Shown: one piece after another, positions 43,801 through 55,100 of the stretch
Layout: the number at the start of each line of letters is the position of its first letter
How positions within the stretch are numbered: the first letter of the stretch is position 1
From: Acanthosoma haemorrhoidale
Lineage: Eukaryota; Arthropoda; Insecta; Hemiptera; Acanthosomatidae
DNA: 64,000 bases
NCBI GenBank assembly: GCA_930367205.1
Contig: OV884015.1
Location: 79,747,341 to 79,811,340 of the forward strand
Direction of reading: 5' to 3'
Notes under the pieces: model-generated
What the model was told of the DNA's origin: nothing
The model's input: only the letters and a program-made list of their open reading frames with translations
The model's database searches: none
Translations under genes and position numbers: made by a program

Positions 43801-46800
43801 TCCTCAGGCCTGTGTTTTTCATCTTTTACATCATTTTCGAACCCTGTACCGAATAGGGTTCATTCATGTCACCGAATCTATAGTATCAATATCCAGTATG
43901 AAATTCAGCTCGTTCTGTAAATGAAAATATTTAATTGCAGGAACTCGGTACGTGGCGTTCGAATAATATGAAAGATGAATGATGACAAATTTGACATAAT
44001 ATGCAGTCCTGAGGATGCCTGAGAAAACAAAACGTAGACAAATTGCAAAAACCAAAATAAAGAAAATTGGAGAGACTTTAAATCCTTCTGAAAAATTTGT
44101 TTTTTCATGCAGCTTTTATTTTGAAATACAAGTCTTTTATTAGAGTATGTACTCGTTAGAATAATAGAAAATTATTCTTTAAAAAACAATAAAATGAAAA
44201 GATCAGAACTCAAAATTTTATATTTTAGAAATATGTTTGTCATTTTTTTGCGTAACCGGATAAGCTAATATGTTCCCTAGCCATAGAGAAAAAAAAATCT
44301 TGATTGGCATTCTTCGATATCTGTTGGCCTGGTTCTTGATAAATCTTTAAAGTCACTAAACAGGCCCGTGTCATTACGACATTCTATAGACGCTGTCTAA
44401 GAACATACTGCCAGGCCTAATACGATCGCTCCGTACCTAGATGAAAGTACAGCCCCCTCCCTCCGTGCTAGGAAATAAATAATTTCATGGTTTCTCCTTT
44501 GAGCATGACGATACTGAAGGATCGTGCCAATGCGCGATCTTGAGACGGATACGAGTTGGGACAAATAACAGTACAGAGGGCATTAAGGTTGACGGAGGAT
44601 CATTAGTCAACTCATTTCCTTCAAGTAATTGCCTCATACCTTTGAAGGATTCGACTCTCAGCTCTCTTGCTCAGCTGTCCAGCGGTGTAGCTCCGGGGTC
44701 CGAACGAACATCTAGCGCATGTTTGAAAAATCACTCAAGACACGCGGGCAATCAATTTGAGATTCGGAGACAGTGTAATGTTTACCCTCGAAGTGAGAGA
44801 AACCCAAAGAAGAGGGAGCTGACCGCAGCAGACCTATATACAAGATAAATTGGAAACGAAAGAAGTTCAGTGGTTTGCGGTTCAAGGGAGGGAATAGAGG
44901 CACGGGGAACAGTTTATGTGTCTCTCGTATTATATTATATTTGTTCTTTTTTTCCCCTCTTCCACTAACCCTAAAAAATATCTTTTGTGGTAGAAAATGT
45001 ACAGTAGCTGGGCACCTTATAATATTGAACTTACATGCATCCTTAGTTAACAGTTGGAGGGATAGATCTCCAAGAGAAAAATTAAGAATAAAGTCATAAT
45101 TAAGAAATAAATTCAGATATGCGAAAACATAAAAGTTTTGTGACACAACATGTCATTATATTTAATGTCCAATGGAAATTGGGTAATTCTAAGCCCACTA
45201 CTTTACTCCTCGAAAATATCGAATAATTTTCAATATTTGAAAAAATAGGCGTCCACCCAGAGGGTATATCCATAGGGATTTTATCTTCTTGAACAAGGTT
45301 GACGGAGGATCATTAGTCAACTCATTTCCTTCAAGTAATTGCCTCATACCTTTGAAGGATTCGACTCTCAGCTCTCTTGCTCAGCTGTCCAGCGGTGTAG
45401 CTCCGGGGTCCGAACGAACATCTAGCGCATGTTTGAAAAATCACTCAAGACACGCGGGCAATCAATTTGAGATTCGGAGACAGTGTAATGTTTACCCTCG
45501 AAGTGAGAGAAACCCAAAGAAGAGGGAGCTGACCGCAGCAGACCTATATACAAGATAAATTGGAAACGAAAGAAGTTCAGTGGTTTGCGGTTCAAGGGAG
45601 GGAATAGAGGCACGGGGAACAGTTTATGTGTCTCTCGTATTATATTATATTTGTTCTTTTTTTCCCCTCTTCCACTAACCCTAAAAAATATCTTTTGTGG
45701 TAGAAAATGTACAGTAGCTGGGCACCTTATAATATTGAACTTACATGCATCCTTAGTTAACAGTTGGAGGGATAGATCTCCAAGAGAAAAATTAAGAATA
45801 AAGTCATAATTAAGAAATAAATTCAGATATGCGAAAACATAAAAGTTTTGTGACACAACATGTCATTATATTTAATGTCCAATGGAAGCTGGGTAATTCT
45901 AAGCCCACTACTTTACTCCTCGAAAATATCGAATAATTTTCAATATTTGAAAAAATAGGCGTCCACCGAGAGGGTATATCCATAGGGATTTTATCTTCTT
46001 GAACAAGGTCTATCAAATAGTTTAAGCGTTTTTGGTCCAAAATGCTAAATTGTAATGCTATAAACTAAAATACTATTAATAATATTTTTGCAATAGTAAT
46101 TTAATAAAGATTCATGAAATTCACGAAGAACCACGGACCATCTTGCGATAATGTTCTTTCAAGTTATACATCCTTTATTATTATTAAAAAATGAGTCCTA
46201 AGATGTAACGAAGCCTAATCTTTCAGGTAATAGAATAAAATGGGGAGGACCACTGGGTTGCTAATTTATAAATAGTCGTTAAATTAATTTCCATCGTCAA
46301 AGTGATTAATTGATGGGTTCCATTCTTTTAAAGCCTTTTAACCGTTACACAGATGGAAATGAAGAGCGTAACGACTAACCTGAAAAGAATCGACACCAAA
46401 AAGACCCAAGGTAATCAAAAGACCATAAAACTGCCCATTGTACGATTCAACTTAATGGACTTCTCGAAGTTAAAATGCCGGAGGGGGGGGGGCGGTTGGA
46501 CAGATACGTTTTGTCGAAATGACTGATAATCAACAGTGGAGGAAAGGTGGAACGTGTGGTCACCGGGAAAGGAGGGGTAAATTGGTGGAGACACTTCTTA
46601 AGGCCGAGTGAGTCATCAAATGGTGTAGTGGAAGGAAAGTAAACAAAGGATAAGGTCGGGAGAGCTGAGGCGCACGTCTGCACCCGGGAGACGTGTGTGG
46701 AGAGGTGGGGATCGATCTAGTTTTTACGGGGGGGCAAGGGGGGGGAGGGGGAAAGTCTAGTTTTTACCGGGCTCACATACACGAGGGGGTGACGCTCCGG

Positions 46801-49800
46801 TGGCTACACAACCTCACAATGTAAGGATTTCTCAGCGAAAATCTGCCCGGCACTCACCAAGACACGACCGTTCATCTACGGGTATGGCGCAAAACTTGAA
46901 TTTAAGGTCGGAACATCTTGTAAGAAGTTTTTGAAGTTTAGCGTAAACCAATTCTGTACATCCTGACAAGACCTTTTATTTCGTCTACATGAGTATGATG
47001 TTAAACTGTGTAATTTTGCCAAAAGAAATAACCAATTGGAGTCACCCATGAATCCAGGAAGATGGTCGGCGTTTGGATGAGCAGGTTGAATTGATTTTCA
47101 AATTTTGAAACATTTAGGATACATAGCCAAGGCGAACTGAATATATGATTTTCTACTTTTGATTTGATATATTTCAAGGTATATAGGCTTATGTTGATTA
47201 AAACAAGAGGGTATAGTTTTATCAAATTTATTTATGAGAGATTTAGAGAATGGAAAAAAGATGTGTACTCTACATAGCCCCCAATATGTATTTATCAGCA
47301 TACACCTTTTAACTATCTCATAGGCAGAATCAATGAAGACATAGTATGTTCATGTGTATGTTGGCCAGTAGATCATACATCGTACCGGCTGGCATCGTCT
47401 TTAGCACTTGAGAGTGGCATCGTAAGCTGTTGAAAGAGCAAGTGCGTATAATAAAACACTGATTTGTGGGCAGAAATTATTTTTGGTAAACTTTCTTGTT
47501 GTTTCTTTCGTAAACTCAAGCCGATATCCCCACAAATACATCTATTCAAATCCAAATTCACAGATACCTATCAACTCCCTATTTCGCCTACTATTTTAGT
47601 TTTTTTTTATTGATTATAGCAGGACCTAAACACTCTGATTGTGAGCAATCATTTCGTAGATAGTAATTTTAAAATAATCTACTTTCATTTTATGCCTTCT
47701 AATACCATGGTAATGCGATGTGCACTACCTAATAAGATGTAGCATTTCAATGACCATGAAAACGAAGTGTGTTATAGTAAAAAATGCGAAGCAAGTACCA
47801 TATAGAGATGCAAACGAGCAGAGAAACGTCGAGTTTACGGTCAAAGGATTCGCCACAAATAGTTTCAGAATAAAATAAACGGTTATTTAAATCAATTCAC
47901 ATATCAATGACAACGAAGAGACCACGCCTGTATCTGCGAGGAAAGCAAAGAATGGAATAACGAACGGTGTCAAATTCGGAAAGCACTCGAAAGAACGATG
48001 AAGAGGGCCGAACAAAAGTATCCAAGCCGCGATTTGGCACACAATGAGGGCTTTCAAGTTTCCTCCTGCTACTTGAAGGGCGACATTAGCGCCGGAGAGG
48101 TGTCACAATGGGCAGAGGATTACCTTGGGAGGGCGCCTAAAAGTAATCCACGTGTTCCGGCTATTCTGGGAAAATACCTCCCAAATGGCCCATTATCGCC
48201 ATTGAGGGGCAGTTCGACACCGCCCAAAGGAATGAAACCACTCATTGAAAAACTGTGTTATTAAGAAAGTACCACCCTTTCATGAGGAAGAAGAAAGAGA
48301 AAACTGCAGGGAATAACAAAACAATAAGTTTTCAGGATACTCACTCATAAATTATTAGTGCAAGGCATTAACTTGGGAAGCAAACAGGTTTTTCCTGATT
48401 ATGCCATTCATAATAATGTAGGAAGTGTTGGCATTCGTAACTTGGACTAAGCCATAATGAGGACAAGCAACTTTCTTCCTATAGCTCACTTTGACGAGTC
48501 GAAGAAAAGGAAATAAAGTACATTCAGAAGAGCATTTTAATAATGGAAACAGTATGACGTTTCACTGCCCGCTCTGACTTGGTGAAGAGTAAATATTTAT
48601 CATAGGCCAGGATGAGTTTCAAGAAACTTTTTGACCTCAGAAACAAACAATTTGATAAAATATTGTTTCTGCCTTCAGCTCCAACCGCGCTCTTCCAAGA
48701 ATATTGTTGAAAATACTACCGGTTCACAACAGCTCAGTCTAAATAACAAAACCGGAGACTGTTCAGTTCGTAGCTAACCAGGATTCAGCTAACTGCCTCC
48801 ATAGCTGGTCAAGCGCTCAAACAAAAATAACAAACTGGAATTTCTTAACAGAACCACTAAACCAGAAGGTAATATGTTCCAAGAAGGAGGCCATAAGAAG
48901 GAGGCAAAAGCGCGGAGATAGTCGAGGACGAGCAGTGCATCAGTGGCCAGTATAATGCGAAGATATGTCGTAGAGCGGAGAAGATATGCTAGGAATGAGA
49001 ATGATCAGAACCAATTGGAGGAATAAAATGGGGTAATGATACTCAGTCGTTGGGATTTCTCTCCTTGGGGACAGTTTAATAAGGGCTGGGAGCTCCCCTA
49101 GTTTATACTTCCACGAAGTGACTATCAGATGGAACAAGTTCCTAGAAGGTGGAAGGGGGAGAGTTAACTTGTTTCGGTCATGTTGTTTGGACCACGTGGC
49201 GAGGGGAGTGAATGGCAGGAGGATATCGAGGGCCAGCATCTCCCTTTGTAGGGCCCTCCAGGGGCTCACACTTCTCGACAGCTCATTCATTAGGCCTTTA
49301 TGCCGCTGAGCCACTCCACGTCTTCGTCTATAGCCCTCGCGACCTCTTGTAATCTCGGCAAAAAACCACTAGAGAAAAAAAAAAGTCTGCCAAAGTTTCT
49401 TCCTCGTTCAAAAGCAATATCATCAATCTCAGCCTTAGATAAATTCTGTCACACCGCTGTCTCAACATTGGGATGAGTAAATGTTATTACTTTCATCTGG
49501 AAAAAAAAAAATTGTAGAATATCTTCCTGTGGAATCCGGCATTATTGATGATCTGGAAGAGGGAGGGACTTCAATGTTACCTGAGGTAGAAGATAATCTT
49601 TTCTTATAAGGCAGTAGGCAATCCGTTATGTTTTATTGGGCATTATGTTGAAGCTTAAATCCTTTTCAAAAACAGCCTCGGGGGAGGGAGGGTTTGTCGT
49701 TTAATGGTATCATGCCATGTATTAAACTATTTTGTATTAATACTGACCGAGTACACAGCTGTTGGTCAATAGTCAGTACAAACTTATCCAGTGTGCATTA

Positions 49801-52035
49801 CAAACCTTTTTTAATAACGAATATTTTTTTTTCAAGGATTCTGAGAAAGAGCTTCCGGAGTGCGAGCCATGGGCAGTATGCAGCAAGGTGGACCTGTACG
49901 ACACTCCGTGGCTAGAACGGCAGTGCCGCTGCCCCAACCAGAGGAAGTGCCCGGGACTGGTGACGCCGAATGACGGCCACACCATCACTGACAAGACACG
50001 GCAGTTCAAGGTGAGATCCTTTCACGTTAAGCAAACACTTGCCATCGGCAACCTTGAATACCTAATGGGATTTGTCTGTAACACTTCACTTAAACTGGGC
50101 CTCTGGGCGATTAAAATGCACACGGACACATTTGTGGGCACCAAAACGCGCATTACAGTCAAGACTAATTTTGAGCAAATACGCTTCATTTAATAGCAAC
50201 AAATTTTGAATACGCTTAAAAGGACACTATTAAAACCATAATACTCGGGAAGTACGAGTATACAACAAAAACTCTATTTTTCGATCTCGAAACAATATTT
50301 TTGAAATTTAGTTTTGTGTTTCCGCCTTTAATGACCCATTCCTTAACCTTAGCAAAGGAACAGGCACTTTTTTCTTTTACACTTCCCAATAAGATATTTC
50401 AACCATAAACTATGTATACAGACAGCCGTACAAACGAAGATGATTTCCCCGAACCTGAATTAAAGTAGAGCTCTCCGGCTCGACAATAATACTCATGTTC
50501 CTTAGTTTGCGAATAAGAAAAGATGATTTTATAATGATGTAACGTAGTAATTATGGATTAATTTTGCAGCTATGCGAACCGGTGAAAAAACTGCCCAAGT
50601 GCAGGTACTTCCGAGACATCACTTGGACCCTGACTGTGACAGGAGACAACTTGACGTCTCAAGTGGTCCATTGCCACTGTCCCAAAGGGTCAGTTGCCTA
50701 CCTCATCAGGAGGCAGCCATTCCAGGCGCGGCACGGCGCCACGATCGGGTATCGATACTCGTTCGCCTGTTCTCCGCAATCCGTAAGTAAAATACATATG
50801 TATCATTCATTAAGTTAAGGTTTTTGGTTCTCAACTTTTGATGTTGACAGATTAACCGAAACGGAGTTTCTTACTGGATCCAATTGAGGAGAGTTTAGTT
50901 GGCTGGGTTAACCAATAATGATTATACATTGATATAAGTGGTACCATTTTGTAATATGAATCAAAATATAATGTGTGAGGGTTTAAGAAAGACTTACTTA
51001 AACAAGTAAAGATACTTTCACCAACTTTGGCAGAGATACTTCAGGACCATGCTCAAAGCCTAGGCATTATACTCGATTAACCCCCTCAATTCATTTGCGT
51101 TTTCACTCACACTAAATCCCTCACAGGTACTGGAGAGTACTGTACAAAAATGACTGCTGGAAAATTTTACACCCCCTCCCCCATTTTTCTCTCATATTCC
51201 CTTTTGTCTCAATTCTCTCCTATACATTTTGTGTAGGAAATTTGGCAAGGGTACTGTTCATAACCTTTGCATTAAATGATATACAAAGGAATGGTAAGAG
51301 GGTGAAGCACAGATGAATTTCCCCACAATAATAGTTATTGAGTAAAGAAATGTCTGAAACATTTGGGGACTGTTGATGGTAACACTAGTAACACTAATTC
51401 ATTATAAAAGAAGAAGCAAGAAAAATTAATTTAAGTTAAGTTTATACATAGATAGATATTTGTATCTACTAGTGAAAGCATAAGTACTTGCACTTTTATG
51501 GTTCAGGGGCTGCTGTGTTATTTACTTGACAGTAATAAATTTTATCTCAATCGCAAGGATCATTAAATTATATTTTTAGTTCAATACTGAACAATAATAA
51601 CCTTCAAGCCATAATCCTTCATTTATAATTTATGATTATAACTGTACTGAAATGTTATTTTTCCGAAGGGCGGGTTGAAATTCAACAACTAATAAAATAA
51701 TGTTTATCCACTCAAGCAGAAGGTTTCATTACTATATGTTCCTCACAAGGGCAAACGAATAGCTATATTATTGTGAATTATACAAGTTATGTAAGCAAGT
51801 TTTATAAAATGTCATTTAATGATTTCAGAGACTGCGGTGTCAGAGAAAAGAGCCATGCCGACTATTCACAGTGAGGAAGAGATTGGAGTTACTGGATGAA
51901 GTAAACACCAGCACGCTTTGCCAGTGCCCGCATGGCCACCACTGTCCAAAGCACCACACACATCCAGGGGTCCTTCAGGGAAAAAGTTATATTGAAGAGA
52001 ACATAAGGACATTTTCAGGATACTGTGTCGAATGA
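37677..52035 (+). CDS. aos: Argos (giant-lens), secreted EGFR-pathway antagonist; four-exon gene
   Basis: The joined exons 37677-37871, 49837-50010, 50570-50782 and 51829-52035 give 262 codons plus stop. Introns are GT-AG, all phase 0, of 11965, 559 and 1046 bp. The protein has a signal peptide (residues 1-15), a linker, then a cysteine-rich body with 16 cysteines in blocks of 5, 5 and 6. Motifs I recognise from insect Argos are CEPWAVC-KVDLY-TPW-ERQCRCP, LCEPVKKLPKCRYFRD-TWTL, VVHCHCP--SVAYL, FACSPQSRLRCQRKEPC, LFTVRKR and LCQCPHGH-CP. In Drosophila, Argos is secreted, binds the EGF domain of Spitz and keeps it from the receptor, forming a negative feedback loop. This protein is shorter than Drosophila Argos (about 444 aa) because the long N-terminal region is largely absent, while the ligand-clamping cysteine domains are complete. 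Splice sites are inferred from consensus and frame. No defects were seen. Confidence 0.93.
39840..40493 (+). promoter_or_regulatory. Candidate ETS/Runx site cluster in argos intron 1
   Basis: A GC-richer part of the intron has GACCACA (39840-39846, fitting the Runx/Lozenge consensus RACCRCA). It also has three ETS-core sites on the plus strand: TTCCGGAAG at 40010-40018, GCAGGAAGTT at 40158-40167 and ACAGGAAGTA at 40485-40494. A CACCTG E-box lies at about 40277-40282. In Drosophila, argos is induced by EGFR signalling through the ETS factor Pointed, so the location is apt. Short motifs occur by chance; this is a hypothesis. Confidence 0.35.
41622..41719 (+). repeat. 98-bp direct repeat G, copy 1
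   Basis: Identical over 98 bases to 42418-42515, including the ten-A run before the final TGA. It contains TTGATGAAGAAAAATCACTG, then AAAGCGGTAGCCGAGG. Partial similarity extends about 20 bp further upstream in both copies. Confidence 0.9.
41935..42025 (+). other. tRNA-like / pol III-like segment
   Basis: GGTTCGATTCC at 41997-42007 is a perfect B-box, sitting in a T-arm-like ATAGG...CCTAC hairpin. Upstream, GGCAGGGCCGGTAATCC resembles a degenerate A-box/D-arm. The anticodon stem does not pair convincingly and there is no acceptor stem, so it is not a functional tRNA; a tRNA-derived SINE head or decayed tRNA is possible. Confidence 0.3.
42418..42515 (+). repeat. 98-bp direct repeat G, copy 2
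   Basis: The identical partner of 41622-41719, 796 bp downstream. The intervening 698 bp contain a tRNA-like segment but no open frame. Confidence 0.9.
43730..44106. mobile_element. Inverted-repeat element with Penelope/hammerhead-like motifs
   Basis: Two related segments face each other. The left reads TTTTTTTCAGGAAGG ... CTGTCTACGTTTCGCC ... CAGGCATCCTCAGG. The right, reverse complemented, reads TTTTTCAGAAGG ... TTTGTCTACGTTTTG ... CAGGCATCCTCAGG. They form imperfect arms of about 80 bp around a centre of about 190 bp. Read towards the GAAAC box, each arm has CCTGAGGATGCCTGA, a short hairpin and (G/A)AAACGTAGACA. This motif resembles the terminal repeats of Penelope-like retroelements, some of which carry hammerhead ribozymes and inverted copies. 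There is no coding sequence, and the class is tentative. Confidence 0.5.
44585..45294 (+). repeat. 710-bp tandem duplication, unit 1
   Basis: A unit starting AAGGTTGACGGAGGATCATT, followed immediately by a near-identical second unit. Only about three substitutions were noticed over 710 bp, all in the last 130 bp (45178-45179 and about 45258). The unit holds frames on both strands (102 and 144 codons) that match no family I know. The 5-bp AAGGT occurs at the start of each unit and again after the second, which fits microhomology-mediated duplication. Confidence 0.95.
45295..46004 (+). repeat. 710-bp tandem duplication, unit 2
   Basis: Second unit, followed by AAGGT at 46005-46009 and unique sequence. 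Near-identity to unit 1 means the event is recent, gene-converted, or an assembly duplication of one haplotype. Confidence 0.95.
46440..46860. other. G-rich island in argos intron 1
   Basis: Long G-runs occur at 46482-46491, 46730-46736 and 46742-46757, with two copies of TCTAGTTTTTAC(C)GGG flanking the last runs. A forkhead-type GTAAACAAA is at 46639-46647. No coding frame is credible. It is a candidate cis-regulatory or G-quadruplex-forming segment. Confidence 0.35.
49837..50010 (+). CDS. aos: argos coding exon 2: first cysteine block
   Basis: Residues 66-123, beginning DSEKELPEC and ending TRQFK. Acceptor TTTTTTTTCAAG|GAT, donor AAG|GTGAGA. It carries five cysteines in ELPECEPWAVC...ERQCRCP..RKC. 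The CEPWAVC-KVDLY-TPW pattern is a hallmark of Argos. The open frame continues both sides into intron, so borders were set from splice consensus and the need for phase 0. Confidence 0.92.
50011..50569 (+). other. argos intron 2
   Basis: 559 bp, GTGAGA ... TTTTGCAG, phase 0, AT-rich, with no embedded element recognised. Confidence 0.85.
50570..50782 (+). CDS. aos: argos coding exon 3: second cysteine block
   Basis: Residues 124-194, from LCEPVKKLPKCRYFRD to FACSPQS. Five cysteines. The VVHCHCPKGSVAYL and YSFACSP segments are strongly conserved in the family. Donor TCC|GTAAGT. Overlapping frames on this strand are shadows. Confidence 0.93.
50783..51828 (+). other. argos intron 3
   Basis: 1046 bp, GTAAGT ... 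GATTTCAG, phase 0. AT-rich, with one CT-rich part at about 51165-51230. No repeats recognised. Confidence 0.85.
51829..52035 (+). CDS. aos: argos coding exon 4: third cysteine block and stop
   Basis: Residues 195-262 then TGA at 52033-52035. It reads RLRCQRKEPCRLFTVRKR, then DEVNTSTLCQCPHGHHCP and ends in FSGYCVE. Six cysteines, giving an even total of 16 in the mature protein. The C-terminus matches the usual Argos end (YSGYC plus one or two residues). The acceptor is ATTTCAG|AGA. Confidence 0.93.
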   Translation, partial: RLRCQRKEPCRLFTVRKRLELLDEVNTSTLCQCPHGHHCPKHHTHPGVLQGKSYIEENIRTFSGYCVE

Positions 52036-52195
52036 GTGCTCTTTGTAGTTTTGTATATATGTATATGAGAATTAAAAATCTGTAGCTAAACTTATTTCCA
52101 AATGTATTATTATGACAGGTGATAAACATATTAATTTATTATCTTGATAAACCATTTGTACATAGTTTCCATGTATTTATATAAAATAAATATTT
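52036..52195 (+). terminator. argos 3' UTR and polyadenylation signal
   Basis: After the stop, the AT-rich 3' UTR has an AATAAA at 52185-52190, with T-rich sequence following, a plausible poly-A site. A further AATAAA at 52260-52265 could be used instead. Confidence 0.5.
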
Positions 52196-55100
52196 ATTTT
52201 TTATTGTTATTGTAAAGTATGACTAAATGGAAATGATGGTTTGGTAGTAAATAGTACAAAATAAACGGGGATTAAAATAGCATACTAATAATTAAGTTTG
52301 CAGACATTTTTCTTTTTTATTAAAACTTCAAATTGTCCAAAAATGTAACATAAAAAAAAATTATAAGACAAGCATTTTTTTTGTTAAATTTTCCAGTCAA
52401 AAATCAACCGGATAAACAATAACTAAAAAACTTGTAGTATATGTTGTCTCTGTTATATCTATGGATGTGCACATTTAGACAATTAATTTATTTTTGGTTA
52501 TTTTGCTGTAGGAAGGTCCTTTTTTTTTTTTTTTTTTTAAATTAAAAATGTTAGATAAAGCCTGTAAAAACTTGGCAACAACTGGCTGAAACTTGAAGTT
52601 TGAGAAATAACAAGAATCAATTCAACAGGGATCTATCATATGCACTTTCTTAAAATTATCAAAAGGCACACTTCTGTTTTACATAAGGAGAATGATGTAT
52701 ACTCTATCATCCTAATCATATACAACGAATAATCTGGGGATAAAGAATGCATGGATGAGTTTTGACAAACTTTCTTGTACCTGATGTAAATCATTATTTT
52801 AGATTTCCATAGGTTTTTCATATTAGGATATGTTAAACATATTTAGTAAATCTTTGTGTAAAAAGTGATTATGCATGTGTGTAAATAGGTAGGGCAAGCT
52901 CAGATATTGATTACTCCTTTTTAATATCGTTTTTTTTGATGATTTTAGATCAGCGGTGTTGTTTTTATGTAAATTGTATAATAAATTAATTTTTAGAGCA
53001 TAGTACTACCATATATTATATAAAAATACATATATATATTTATAAGATATTAATATAGTATGATTCTGGTAAATATTAAATGTTATGTTACCATGTAAAC
53101 CCGTATAAGCTTTAAATGTAATATACATTTATTTGATTCCTTGTTTATAATGTTATCAGTTCAATAATATCTAAAATTTTAATATATGTATAATTCTATA
53201 AAGTTATTGTTTTAAAAAAAATATGGATTTAAATAAATAAAAGGTCAGTGAAAATAAGATTGGTTTTTTTAAGGGATTAGTTTATTTCCACTGAAACCTA
53301 GCTCCTCATCATCAGTTGTCATCTCCAAAAGTCCTTGAAGGGCATAGAGGGTTGGGTTAATAAATGGCGAATAGAAAAAATCAAATCAAAATGTAAGTAA
53401 ATTTTTCAAAACAAAATTGACAAAAGACTGTGTGATAATAGATACCTAAAAATAATTTACCAAATTATAAAGACTCATCTCAAGGCTTCTTGACAAATTT
53501 TCATGACGACTTAATCTAAAATCAAGGTATTCTGCAACTGATTAATGATGATTTGTACCAACAGGACAGAAATATGGATCAAATGGGGAAAAATTCAAAT
53601 TTGGGTTTGAGAACTGAAGGTGTATTCTATTATATTAAGGCTTAACTTCAAATTGTACATGTCAAACAAAATTCTAAAAACAACAGTTCACATACTAAAT
53701 AATTTTTTTTCCGCAATAGACTCTTTCTTAACGCAAACCACTTATAACCTGGACCAACAAACCCAGCCCTCCATAAAACCTTAAAAGAAGAAAGCACTTA
53801 ATGCTCCCTTGAAAACATTCCTCCACAATGTTACAGATGCTGCAATCCAGTACAAATGTTGGTAAATTCACTAAAAGTGAATTCATAACCCAATATTTTG
53901 CTGTTAAATGCAATAAAATAATTCACACAAGTCCTTCAATAAGTATTCACACAGGACCATAAGTATTTTCAATATTTTCTTTATCTGAGATCAGTCGATT
54001 TTGTACTTCTTCATGGTAAATCCTATGTTTATTATAGTAAAAGATGCTATGTGTAACTTATGAATAAAATTAATGTATCACTTTTATGAGTATAAATTTG
54101 TATACAACTGTTACTCCAAAATTGGAAAACAAATAAGATAAGAGTTTAGGGCCCAACTTATACCTTCAGACGTACTATCAAGGAAATAAACAAGACAAAA
54201 CATAACGCGAACAATAAATATAAATTATGTGTGTTGAAATAATTTTCCTATCCACAATTCTGGATAGAGATCAAGCTTTCCATTCCAATAACATATAAAT
54301 TAGTTTAGTTTCATTAATATCATTTCTTGTGAAATATCCGATCGCAGTAATCGGCTAAAACGTTTTTATTATGGTTGAAAAACTAAGCATTATTCGTCAG
54401 TGTAAAATAAAATAAATTGCTTGTAGATATTATGACAATCTCATAAGAAATTTTAGCAAACAAGAGTAAGAAGACAAGAGTTTTATTCCTAGTAATAATA
54501 AATTTGTTCCACTGAATGGTAATTACATAAACTAATAAATTACATATCTTTAAACATCCATCAGTTGAGTTGACTTTTTGCAAAAAAATAGTACATATCT
54601 ACTTATTAATAAACTGCGAGTTCATAGTTAGTCATGAATTTAGAAGAGAGTGGTTTAATAACCACAATTGGAACCTAACATGAAACAATGAATGCTACCA
54701 AATGATAAACCTACATAAAAAATATTACTATCAACTGCTTAAGTCATACATGAATGATTCTATAGATTAATAATTTGTTGTATATTTAATTCTTTTCCCA
54801 ACTTTTATTATGCAAAACAGTTTCAATCATCAGCTAATCGACCATAACTCTCCTATTACTGACTGCCCACATTGTTCCAATGGGACTATAAAGCACGCAA
54901 CATGGGATAGTATTTCTAGATTGTTACCCAATAAACTATCTATATATTTATTTTTTTTAATTTCACACAATGAACCCGAATTCCGATTACTATAAATATC
55001 ATTCCCATTTGAACTATTAGTTAAATAATGTTCAACAGTGGAACTGAAATCAATGCTGGCTTATATTAAATAAAATTTATCTTTCCCTAATTTTGTCTTA

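Larger units (their letters stand above)
37872..49836 (+). other. argos intron 1 (about 12 kb)
   Basis: Starts GTAAGT and ends TTTTTTTTCAAG, phase 0. Stretches with nothing recognised are about 37920-39700, 42520-43730, 46005-46430 and 46870-49830. Elsewhere it holds GC-richer islands (38100-38420, 39720-40300, 46440-46860), candidate ETS/Runx sites, two 98-bp repeats, an inverted-repeat element and the 710-bp duplication, listed separately. The 88-codon plus-strand frame at 47998-48264 and others are not recognised and are taken as chance. Confidence 0.8.

Noticed and set aside
44712..45146. 144-codon frame repeated in both units of the tandem duplication
   Set aside because: Its second occurrence results from the duplication itself and is not evidence of selection. 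No recognised domain.
47998..48264. 88-codon frame in argos intron 1
   Set aside because: No recognised family, no splice evidence, and it lies within an intron. Could not be supported as a nested gene.
51866..52129. Minus-strand frame over argos exon 4
   Set aside because: Shadow of the real exon on the other strand.
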